64,000 bases of DNA, taken from contig NZ_FQLR01000003.1 of the NCBI RefSeq assembly GCF_900119895.1, positions 124,001 through 188,000 on the forward strand. The letters run 5' to 3'. Under the pieces are notes generated by a model. The model saw only the letters and a list, made by a program, of their open reading frames with translations, searched no databases and had not been told where the DNA came from. The stretch is from Collinsella phocaeensis. GTDB taxonomy: Bacteria > Actinomycetota > Coriobacteriia > Coriobacteriales > Coriobacteriaceae. Shown here one piece after another: positions 50,527 through 59,600 of this stretch (position 1 is its first letter; each line of letters begins with the position of its first letter). The position numbers were made by a program, and so were the translations under genes.

Positions 50527-50527
50527 G

Positions 50528-51940
50528 CTAGCCCACCTCCCCGCACGGACGGGCGCCGGCAACGACCGTCGCCGCGTCGTCGACCGGCCACGCGATCTTC
50601 CCCAGGTCCACGTCGGCAAGCCCCGTGGCGCTCACCGCCGCCTCGCCCAGCTCGAGCGAGCGACGGCGCAGGCCCACCGAGAGGCCGTGCGCCCACAGCC
50701 CTTCAGCGCAGGCCATGCGCTGCGTCGCGGGCGCATCGGCCATAAGACCGGCAGGCGTGTAGCACACCACGGAGGAACGCTTGACGAAGTCCTCGACCGA
50801 CAGCGGGCTGGAAAACGTCGCCGTGCCGCCGGTCGGCAGGGTGTGGTTGGGGCCCGCGACGTAATCGCCCAGCGGCTCGGAGCTCCAGGCACCCACGAAG
50901 ATGGCGCCCGCGTTGCGGATCTTGCCCAGAAGGCCGAGCGCATCGGCGCAGTGCAGCTCGAGGTGCTCCGGTGCAACCGTGTTCACGGCGCCCACGGCGG
51001 CGTCCATGTCCGCCGCGATCACGACCGTGCCCTCGTTCTCGAGGGACGCGCGGGTGATGTCGGCACGGGGGCTCTGCGCGCAGAGCTGCTCCACGGCCGC
51101 CTCGACCTCGCGCGCGAAATCCGCGTCGCAGGTGACGAGGTAGCACGCCGCCAGCGGGTCGTGCTCGGCCTGGGCCATGAGGTCGGCCGCGACCACCATG
51201 GGGTTCGCGGTGACGTCCGCCAGCACGCACACCTCGGAGAGGCCGGCCACCATGTCGATGCCCACATCGCCCGAGACCACCTGCTTGGCCGCCGCCACGT
51301 AGGCGTTGCCCGGACCCGTGATCTTCTCGACGCGGGGGATGGACTCCGTGCCGTAGGCGAGCGCGGCGACCGCCTGCGCGCCGCCCACCAGGTAGATCTC
51401 GTCCACACCGGCCACCTTGGCCGCCGCGAGCGTGACGGCGGAGATGAGGCCGTCGCGCTGCGGGGGCGTCACCATCACCACGCGCTCCACCCCGGCGACC
51501 TTCGCGGGGATGGCGTTCATGAGCACCGTGGAGGGGTACTGGGCGCGACCGCCCGGCACGTAGATGCCCGCCGCGGCGAGCGGCGTCACCTTCACGCCGA
51601 GCATCGTGCCGTCTTCGCGCGTCGTGAACCACGACTGCGCGACCTCGCGCTCGTGGAAGGCGCGGATCTGGGAAACGGCCTTCTCGAGTGCGGCGACGAA
51701 GGCGGCATCGATCGCCTCGAGCGCCGCGTCGACGCGCTCGGCGGGCACATGGAAGCTCTCCAGGTCCACGCCGTCGAATTCCCGGCAGAAGCGGCGCAGG
51801 GCGACATCGCCGCCCGCGCGGACCGCGTCCACGATGTCGCGGGCGGCCTCCTGGATACGGGCGGGAAGCACGCCCTTGCGGCTGAGCTGGTCGATGACGA
51901 GGCGCTCTCCGGGCGCCAGCGAGATGGTCCTCATGGCCAT
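50528..51940 (-). CDS. hisD: histidinol dehydrogenase HisD
   Basis: A 470-residue zinc enzyme that oxidises histidinol twice to histidine with NAD+ (last two steps). Family marks are GIYVPGGRAQYPSTVLMNAI, GGAQAVAALAYGTE, ITGPGNAYVAAAK, the Zn ligands around MAQAEHDP, and NHTLPTGGTATFSSPLSV. It starts at ATG 51940, sharing a base with the hisG stop (TGATG), with AGGAG upstream; the next in-frame ATG (51934) is also well spaced. About 35 residues at the C-terminus exceed the family average. Confidence 0.96.
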   Translation of the reverse strand: MAMRTISLAPGERLVIDQLSRKGVLPARIQEAARDIVDAVRAGGDVALRRFCREFDGVDLESFHVPAERVDAALEAIDAAFVAALEKAVSQIRAFHEREVAQSWFTTREDGTMLGVKVTPLAAAGIYVPGGRAQYPSTVLMNAIPAKVAGVERVVMVTPPQRDGLISAVTLAAAKVAGVDEIYLVGGAQAVAALAYGTESIPRVEKITGPGNAYVAAAKQVVSGDVGIDMVAGLSEVCVLADVTANPMVVAADLMAQAEHDPLAACYLVTCDADFAREVEAAVEQLCAQSPRADITRASLENEGTVVIAADMDAAVGAVNTVAPEHLELHCADALGLLGKIRNAGAIFVGAWSSEPLGDYVAGPNHTLPTGGTATFSSPLSVEDFVKRSSVVCYTPAGLMADAPATQRMACAEGLWAHGLSVGLRRRSLELGEAAVSATGLADVDLGKIAWPVDDAATVVAGARPCGEVG

Positions 51941-53664
51941 CACTCCTCTCCTGTTGCGATGAGTCGGCGCACGAGCTCGCGCACGCGCGCGTCGGTGCGG
52001 GCGCGCCCCGGGTTGACGAAGAGCCGCGCGGTGCACTCCATCAGCTCCCCCGTCACGACCAGATCGTTCTCGCGCAAGGTCGTGCCCGTGGCGGTGATGT
52101 CCACGATGCGGTCGGCCATGCCCACGATCGGCCCGAGCTCGATGTTGCCGTGCAGGGAAACGATCTCGGCGTTGACGCCCCGGCGCTCGTACCAGGCGCG
52201 GGCGATGCGCGGGTACTTCGTGGCGACGCGCAGCACCCCGGTGCGGGCGTAGGAGCGCTCCGCACGCTGCGCGCGGACGCTCGCGGCGGGCTCCGCCTCG
52301 ATGAAGCGGCAGCCGCCGAACCCCAGGTCGGCGAGCTGCAGGACGTCGAGCCCCGCCTCGATGAGCGAGTCCCGGCCGCAGATGCCGCAATCGGCCCCGC
52401 CGCAGGCCACGAAGGCGGGGGCGTCCTGGGCGCGCACGATCACGAGCTCGAGGGTCCCCAGGTCGCCCGCGGTGCCGGCCGCCGCGCGGTCGGGCGCCCC
52501 CACGATGAGGTGGCGCCCCGCGTCGACGAACGCCGAGGCGTCGAAGCCGGCACCCTCGAGCGCGCGCACGGTGCCCTCCTTGAGCGACCCCTTGGGGACC
52601 GCGATGCGCAAGGGTCGCCGCGCGGAAGCGGAAGCGGATGCGGCGGCAGCCGCGGCGGAGGCCGGCTCGGCCCCGACGGATACGGGGCCGCCCGCCTCGC
52701 CCAGCGCGCGCTCAAGGCGCTCGAGTGAGAAGGCGAAACCCGCTGCGGGGACGCCCCGGGCGCCGAGAGCGCCGTCGAACACGCGGTCGTACCTGCCGCC
52801 GGAACCCACCGGGTCGGACGCGCCGGCCGCATACGCCTTGAAGACGAGGCCCGTGTAGTAATCGAAGGACCCCATGAGCGAGAAGTCGAAGGAGAGCGCG
52901 CCGCCCATCGCCGGGTCCGAGCACGCGTCTGCGTGCAGCGCGCGCAGCTCGGCCGTGGCCGAATCGTCCACGCCCGCCTCCTCCAGCAGCGCATCGACCC
53001 GGTCGAGCGCCTCGACGCCGCCCGCGACGCGCGGCAGGGCGCAGATCGCGCGGCGCATGGACTCGGGCAGGTCGGCCGCGGCCGCATGCGCGTCCAGGTC
53101 CACGAAGTCGTTGGCGTGCACGTCTGCCAGCGCCCGCTCGGCGAGCTCGGCATCGCCGCATGCCTCCAGCAGGGCGCGGAACGGACGGACGCTGCCGCAC
53201 ACGATCCGCCATCCGGGCACGCCGAGCTTCGCGAGCGCGCCCGCCACGAGACGGACCGCCTCCGCATCGCCTTGTTGCGCGCTCACGCCGATCAGCTCGA
53301 AGCCGAGCTGCGTGAACTGGCGCGTGGCGCCGGCGTCGCGCGCGGCGGCGCGCACGACGGGCGCCTCGTAGCGCAAGCGCAGCGGAAGGTCTCCCGCAGC
53401 CATGCGTGCGCGCACGATGCGAACGATGGGCAGGGTGTTGTCGGGGCGGACGACCAAAAAGCGGCCGTCGTCATCGAAGAGGCGAAACGGCGTGTCGGCC
53501 GCACGGCCGCCCGCATAGAGGCCCGCCTGGTCTTCGAGCAGCGGCGTCTCGATGGGTCGGTAGCCGCTGCCCTTGAGATGCTCCCGCACCGCCTGCGCGA
53601 TGTCCTCGCGCGCCTGCGCCTGGTCGGGCAGTATGTCTCGGAATCCCCATGGTGCGGCGGTCAT
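51940..53664 (-). CDS. hisG: HisZ-HisG fusion (ATP phosphoribosyltransferase, regulatory plus catalytic)
   Basis: A 574-residue fusion of the two subunits of short-form ATP phosphoribosyltransferase, the first step of the pathway. Residues 1 to about 335 are HisZ, a HisRS-like regulatory protein (GFRDILPDQA, LRLRYEAPVVRAA, QLGFELIG, GSGGRYD). An Ala/Ser linker of about 25 residues follows. Residues about 362-574 are the short HisG (LRIAVPKGSLKEGT, CGICGRDSLIEAG, RVATKYPRIA, GMADRIVDITATGTTLREN). In most bacteria HisZ and HisG are separate. The start at 53664 has GAGGGGAG upstream. It is the first gene of the operon; no T-box or leader peptide is apparent. Confidence 0.92.
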   Translation of the reverse strand: MTAAPWGFRDILPDQAQAREDIAQAVREHLKGSGYRPIETPLLEDQAGLYAGGRAADTPFRLFDDDGRFLVVRPDNTLPIVRIVRARMAAGDLPLRLRYEAPVVRAAARDAGATRQFTQLGFELIGVSAQQGDAEAVRLVAGALAKLGVPGWRIVCGSVRPFRALLEACGDAELAERALADVHANDFVDLDAHAAAADLPESMRRAICALPRVAGGVEALDRVDALLEEAGVDDSATAELRALHADACSDPAMGGALSFDFSLMGSFDYYTGLVFKAYAAGASDPVGSGGRYDRVFDGALGARGVPAAGFAFSLERLERALGEAGGPVSVGAEPASAAAAAASASASARRPLRIAVPKGSLKEGTVRALEGAGFDASAFVDAGRHLIVGAPDRAAAGTAGDLGTLELVIVRAQDAPAFVACGGADCGICGRDSLIEAGLDVLQLADLGFGGCRFIEAEPAASVRAQRAERSYARTGVLRVATKYPRIARAWYERRGVNAEIVSLHGNIELGPIVGMADRIVDITATGTTLRENDLVVTGELMECTARLFVNPGRARTDARVRELVRRLIATGEE

Positions 53665-54040
53665 CTGCGGATGCTCCCCTCTCGTGCGGCCGTGCCCGGG
53701 CACGCGCCCCTTCGACGCCGATGCCCGGAAGTCGCTTTAGTTTAGTGGAGTACTTAAAGCCGCCCAGCGCGGCAGCGAACCGTTACAGGGCAGAAACACG
53801 CACGCCATACCGCACGCACGGCCGGGGACGTGGCCCGGGGCCCGAAGACCATGATTCGCCGGCAGCGGCACCTCGCCTGTCGCCGTCCGTGCCCCCGGCA
53901 TTCGTTACCGTATCGCTATCATTCATTCCCATCGTGGGATACCCGCCCTGCATCGGCACCGCACGCGATACCGTAAGTATATCTGGCTGCACACGTGCCC
54001 GCTCCAGCGCGAGCCGGCGCGAGACGAACGGGGGGGGACC
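53665..54040. other. divergent intergenic region between the his operon and the C1 peptidase gene
   Basis: No gene. On the minus strand TTTAAG and TAAACT near 53738-53760 are possible promoter hexamers for his. On the plus strand TATCAT and TATATC (near 53917 and 53981) could be -10 sites for the peptidase gene, without good -35 partners. TCCCATCGTGGGA (about 53928-53940) is a short palindrome. Confidence 0.35.
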
Positions 54041-56539
54041 ATGAGCATCTATTCGTCCGGGCGCAAGCCCGGGAGCTATATGGGATGGGCCGCCGCATCC
54101 GCCGTCCTGCTCGCGGGCGTCCTCGGCACCCTGGCTGCGGCAGGGGCCGAGACGCTCGCCCAGCGCATCTCGCCCGACTACGTCCCCACCGTCGAGAGCA
54201 TCGTCTCGGGAGGCGACCCCTTCGCCTGGAGCGCGTCGCCCACCTCGCTCGCCCGCAGCGGCGCGGCGCTGCCCGCCGCCTTCGACCTGCGCGACAACGA
54301 CATCTACGGCGACACCGTCACGCCCGTGAAGTTCCAGAACCCGTGGGGCACCTGCTGGGCGTTCGGCGTGGTCGCCGCATCCGAGACGAGCATCCTGTCC
54401 GAGGCCAGCGCCAAGGGCATCGAGGTGCCCGAGGCCCTCACGGACCTCTCCGAGCGCCAGCTCGCCTGGTTCACCTACCATGCGCTGCCCGAGAACGATG
54501 ACGCCGACGGGCAGGCCGGCGAGGGCCTCATCTCCCTGCTCGACGACAGCGACGTGCTCAACTCGGGCGGCTTCGCGCTGTACGGCTCGTCGCTCTTCTC
54601 CTCCGGCATCGGCCCCACCACCGAGCAGAGCGTCCCCTACCGCGGCAAGCAGGGCATCATCCAGACCATAAAGGACGCCGAGGGCAACGAGATCGACTAC
54701 TGCCACAGCGCCGACGACGACTGGAGCGTCGACGAGGAGCAGCGCTTCGAGCAGGCCCTCGAGCTCGAAGAGTCCGTGCAGCTCCCCTCCCCCGGCACCT
54801 ACGCCCTCAACGAGAACTGGGACGCAGTCGATACGGCCAACGAGGCCATCAAGGAACAGCTCTACGCTGGTCGCGCCGTGTGCATCGGCTTCAGTGCGGA
54901 CAACTCGCAGCCCGGTCAGATCAGCGAGACCGGCTTCATGAACCCGGGTGATAACGAGACCGGCACGTGGGCGCACTACACCTACTACGACGCGGGCGCC
55001 AACCACGCGGTCACCATCGTCGGCTGGGACGACACCTACTCCCGCGAGAACTTCGGCAACCCCGACCCCGAAACCGGCGAGGTGAACGAAGCGCACCGTC
55101 CCCAGCGCGACGGCGCCTGGATCGTCAAGAACAGCTGGGGCTCGACCGGCGAGTTCCCCAACGGCACGCCGGACGGCTGGGGCACGGACGGCTCGGGCTA
55201 CTTCTACCTCTCCTACGACGACCCCACGATCTCGGACCCCCAGGCGTTCGACTTCAAGGTCGAGTCGATCGAGAGCACAGACGAGGGGTACTACAACCAC
55301 CAGTACGACTACATGCCGTCGGGCGATATCCAGACGGTCCGGAGCGAGTCGGAGGTGCGCGTCGCGAACGTGTTCACGGCCGACGAGAACGGCGAGATGA
55401 TCAGCACGCTGGGATGCGAGACGACCGCCCCCGGCACGGAGGTCACCTTCGAGGTGTACCTGCTCGACGACGATGCGGCGCTTCCCGATGACGGCGAGCT
55501 CGTCCGCACCGTCAAGCGCGACTTCGGGTGGGGCGGCTACCACACCGTCGAACTCGAGGACGACTCGCTCATCGTCGAGGGCGGGCAGCGCTTCTCCGTC
55601 GTGATAACCCAACAGGACCAAAACGGAATCTACCGCGCATCCTGGGAGGTGGGGACCGGCATGGCCGGGCGCGAGGCGATGCGCCAAAGGTACTACGACT
55701 ACTACGTGGGCGTGCACTACCGCGCCATCCGCGACCAGTACCTCTACGACAAGCGCGACGAGCTCATCGCCCAGGGCCTCGACGAGGACACGGCGTGGGA
55801 GCAGGCGATGGCCTGGGTCGACACGGACGAGGTGCACGACGAGATCTACGGGCTCGCCGAGAAGATGGCGGAGACGACCGCCGAGCGCGCACTGCCCAGC
55901 TACTACGCGAACGCCGTGGTCAACGAGGGCGAGAGCTTCCTGTTCTCCGAGGATGAGGAGACCGGGGAGGCGTCCTGGGCCGACTTCGCGCTCGTCTCCG
56001 AGGCCGCCGAAGCGAACGGCGTCGAGGCCGACAACCCCTGCATCAAGGCGTACGGCTACGTCCTCCCGGACGGCTACTTCGATGGGGCGGCCGCAGAGCA
56101 GATCGCCGAGCTCACCAAGCTCGTGGCGACCGGGACCGAGACGCTCGCCTCGGCCCAGGTGAGCGTCGACGGCACGGACGTGCCCACCTCGGCCCACTGG
56201 GTCACCGCCGACATCCGCTCCGCGCTCGCCGACGCGCTCGACGAGGCCGCGACGATGCTCGAGAAGGCACAGGCCGGAAGCGTGACGCAGCACGAGATCG
56301 AGGACATGAGCCAGCGCCTGTCCGATGCGAACGAGGCCTTCCTGGAGGCCCGCAAGCCCGGAACCAAGCAGGAGGCGTCCAAGGATCCCGACCCGAAGCC
56401 CGAAGAGAGCGAGAAGCCCGCAAAGCAGGACAAGGACGACCTGCCCAAGACGGGCGACGCCGCCCTGGCGGGCATCCTCGCGACCTCGCTCGCCGGCGCC
56501 GGAGCGCTCATCGCGGGCCTGAAGCGCCGCCGCAAGTAA
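54041..56539 (+). CDS. sortase-anchored C1-family (papain-like) cysteine peptidase
   Basis: An 832-residue cell-wall protein. A signal/membrane segment (about 13-36) is followed by a papain-like domain with Gln99, Cys105 (FQNPWGTCWAF), His322 (NHAVTIVGWD) and Asn364 (WIVKNSWGS). A lectin-like beta domain follows (about 385-545), as in the C1A peptidases of gut Gram-positives. A helical region comes next, then a Lys/Pro/Glu-rich wall spacer, LPKTG (801-805), a membrane segment and RRRK. It probably degrades host or dietary proteins at the cell surface. The start at 54041 has GGGGGGA upstream. It converges with the glycosidase locus. Confidence 0.92.
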   Translation: MSIYSSGRKPGSYMGWAAASAVLLAGVLGTLAAAGAETLAQRISPDYVPTVESIVSGGDPFAWSASPTSLARSGAALPAAFDLRDNDIYGDTVTPVKFQNPWGTCWAFGVVAASETSILSEASAKGIEVPEALTDLSERQLAWFTYHALPENDDADGQAGEGLISLLDDSDVLNSGGFALYGSSLFSSGIGPTTEQSVPYRGKQGIIQTIKDAEGNEIDYCHSADDDWSVDEEQRFEQALELEESVQLPSPGTYALNENWDAVDTANEAIKEQLYAGRAVCIGFSADNSQPGQISETGFMNPGDNETGTWAHYTYYDAGANHAVTIVGWDDTYSRENFGNPDPETGEVNEAHRPQRDGAWIVKNSWGSTGEFPNGTPDGWGTDGSGYFYLSYDDPTISDPQAFDFKVESIESTDEGYYNHQYDYMPSGDIQTVRSESEVRVANVFTADENGEMISTLGCETTAPGTEVTFEVYLLDDDAALPDDGELVRTVKRDFGWGGYHTVELEDDSLIVEGGQRFSVVITQQDQNGIYRASWEVGTGMAGREAMRQRYYDYYVGVHYRAIRDQYLYDKRDELIAQGLDEDTAWEQAMAWVDTDEVHDEIYGLAEKMAETTAERALPSYYANAVVNEGESFLFSEDEETGEASWADFALVSEAAEANGVEADNPCIKAYGYVLPDGYFDGAAAEQIAELTKLVATGTETLASAQVSVDGTDVPTSAHWVTADIRSALADALDEAATMLEKAQAGSVTQHEIEDMSQRLSDANEAFLEARKPGTKQEASKDPDPKPEESEKPAKQDKDDLPKTGDAALAGILATSLAGAGALIAGLKRRRK

Positions 56540-56578
56540 GGACGCGGCACCGCACGCCGACATATCCGCAAGGCACGC

Positions 56579-56616
56579 AAAGGACCCCGGCAGCCGTCAA
56601 GCTGCCGGGGTCCTTT
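56579..56616. terminator. bidirectional terminator between the peptidase and glycosidase genes
   Basis: A perfect 16-bp stem, AAAGGACCCCGGCAGC (56579-56594) with GCTGCCGGGGTCCTTT (56601-56616). The flanking T/A runs act on both strands. Confidence 0.92.
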
Positions 56617-56646
56617 CGGTCATATGCGAACCGTCCCGATGCGCAC

Positions 56647-59600
56647 TTACCTGCTGCGGCGGCGCACGATCACGCCCGCGACGATGGCGATCACGGCGAC
56701 CGCGGCGACGCCGCCCACGACGGCCAGCGTGTTGTCGCCGGTCTGGGCGAGCGTTCCGCCCGTACCGGGCTTGCCGGTGCTGCCGGGCTTGTTGGAGCCG
56801 CCGGCGTTACCGGCGTTGCCGGTGTTGCCGGTGTCACCCGAGCCGCCATCGCCAGGCGTGGAGGGACGGGTGAGGCCATCGATCTCCGCGAGGATATCGG
56901 CGCGAGCCGCCTCGACCTCATCGGCGGTGCCGCTCTTGAGGAGCGCCTTGCCTGCGGCGACGGCGTCCTTCAGCGCGGCGACGCTCTGATCGGTGTAGAC
57001 CGAGGTGTCGATGGCTTCGGCGCGAGCGATAGCGTCTTTCAGGGCGACCACGTTCACGAGCTGGGCGCGCGCATCGACGATAGCCTGGGCAAGCTTGCCG
57101 TTCTCGCTATCCTCATGCTCGGCCTCGGCCGCCTTGATGGCGGCGTCGAGGGCCTTCCAGCTGTCGGAGGTGTAGTCATCCTCGTCGAGCTTCTTCGCAT
57201 CCGCCAGGACGCCATCGAGATCGACGGCGACGAGCTTTGCCTGAGCGTCGGCGAGGTTCTGGGCAGCCTCGGCGATCTGCTCGGCGGTGCCGTCCTCGAG
57301 CAGCTTCTTGGACGCCTCGTAGGCGGCCTTGTACTGCGCGTAGGAATCAGGCGTGTACGCGCCCTCGGAAATGCCCTCGAACTCCGCCTGGGCAGCGAGG
57401 AGCGCCGACACGTCGACGAGACCGTCGCGGGCGGCGAACAGGTTGTCCATCGCAGCATTGAGCTGCGCGGGATCCTTCACGCCGTCATCGACCAGCTTCT
57501 GCAGGGCGCTCAGGGTCTCATCATAGGAAGCCTTGGAAGTCGTGGTGAAGTCACCCTCGCCCCACTTCAGCTCTTTTGCATCCTCGAGCACCAGCGCCGC
57601 GCGATCGGCAGCGGTGGCATCGAAGACCAGGTTCTCGCGAGCAGCCTTGAGGTTGGCCGCGAGCTCCTCGCCCTGCGTCTCGGAGATGTTGTCCGCATCC
57701 TTCAAGGCCTCGGTCGCGGCGGCCAGAGCCTGGCTGTACGCGTCCCACGTGGTCTTGGTGTACGCGGAGCCGTCCTGGATGGCGCCCTCCACGAGCTCGG
57801 AGAGCTCGCCTCCGGCGTAGCGGACGACCTTGTTGGCCACGGCGTTCTCCAGACCGGCCTTCAGCGAGGCGGCGGCGTCCGCCGTGATCGCGGACTCGTT
57901 CGCCAAAGCCCCCTCGGCAGCGGCGACCGCCGTGTCGAGCGCGGCCTTGCTGTCAGCGGTCCACGTGGAGGTGTCGGCCTTCTTGGCCGCATCGAGCGCG
58001 CCGCGCAGAGCGGCGATGCTATCGGTGCTTGCACCGGCGGCCTTGCCCAAGAGGTAGATCTCGGAGATCTGGGGCGCGATGCCCGCGGGCCACTCGATGA
58101 CGACGTCCTTCACCGCGGTGAAGTTGACGGCGGCACGGGTTGCGGCGATCACGTTGCCGAAGCGGAACTCCTGAGAGTTCTGATCGAGCGTGCCGAGGGT
58201 CACGGTCTCGGTCGCGCTGTAGGAACCGTCCGTGTAGAGGACGGCCTTGACGGTCGCGCCGCTGGGGTTGCCGCGAGAAATGATGCGGACGCCCTCATAG
58301 GCGGTGCCATCGGCCTTCAGCGGGGTGGAGACGTGATAGGTCAGGGTGCCCGCGGTGTCGCCGGAGGGCGCCCACTGGCTCTCGAGATTCTTGTCGATCA
58401 TGTTGCTGGGCAGCATGTCGCGCTGCTCGGCGACGGTGCTCTCGAAGTCGCCGCCCGCATAGGTGGAGACGTACGCGCCCTTGTTGATGCGCAGCTCGCC
58501 CAGGCAGATCCAGCGGTGACTGTAGGTACCGGTGAAGCGGATGCGCAGGTAGCGACCAGTGGCGTCGAGGTTCTCCGCCTTGGCGGTCATGTTGCCGGGG
58601 ACCTCGCTGGAGTGCGTGAGCCACGGGGCGCTCTTCGCGGTGTCGTCGTTGAACGCGTCCTCGACGATATCCTCGCTGTTGATGTCGAGGACCTGGGTCC
58701 ACTGGCCATCGGCAGCGTTGGGATCGCTTGCGACCTCGATCACGCCGTTGCGGATGAAGTCCTTGCTGGTCTCGGGAATGAAGTACTCGAAGGTGTTGAT
58801 GGTGCGCTCCTGGCCAAGATCGAAGACGACCGTGTCGCCCTCGCTCGGGTAGCCGGCGATGGTGGAGTTGGTGCCGATGTTGCCATCGAAGACCTTCGCC
58901 ACATCGAAGCTATCGGAGCCGGGAACGTCGCTGGAGACCAGCTTCGGCGCCAGGGAGTCCAGGAATGCGGCCTCATAGCCCTCGAATGCGACGGTGGCGC
59001 CGTCGGCGTTGGCCCTGTAGCCCACATAGCGTGCGCTCACGGCCTCGGAACCGAGGGGCTTCCACTCGATACCGTTCATGGAGTAGACCGCGTCCGCCTT
59101 GGTGGCAGCGGTCTCGCCGGCGGCAACCGTGACCTCGCGGCGGATGCCGCCCAGGTCGACGGCGACGACGTCGCCGCTTGCGGGCAGCTTCACCGTGGCG
59201 TCGGTCGTGGAGGCGCCATCGGTCGTCACGCGACCCTTGAGGCCGGCATCCGGAAGCTCGAACGTGGAATAGATGCTGTCGGCGCTGAACGTGTAGCGTT
59301 CGTAGGCCTCGAGCTCGTACAGCTGGAACCAGTTGGAGGTGCCGCTGTTGGATACGAGCTTGATGGCCGTCGCCTCGACGGTTGCGAAGTTCTTGGTCTC
59401 GTCGGCAGAACCGGAGAGGTCGCATGCCTTGGTCCAGGCGCCGCCCTCGGCATCGGGGGTCTCATCGACGGTGTAGTACACCGAAGCGGACGAGAACTTG
59501 TCGCTCGCGCCCTGCAGAACGCGGACGGTGTCGATCTTGACCGTGCCGCCGAGGGTCATCATGACCCAATCGCCCTGCTGCGTAGCGCGGCTGCTCCAGA

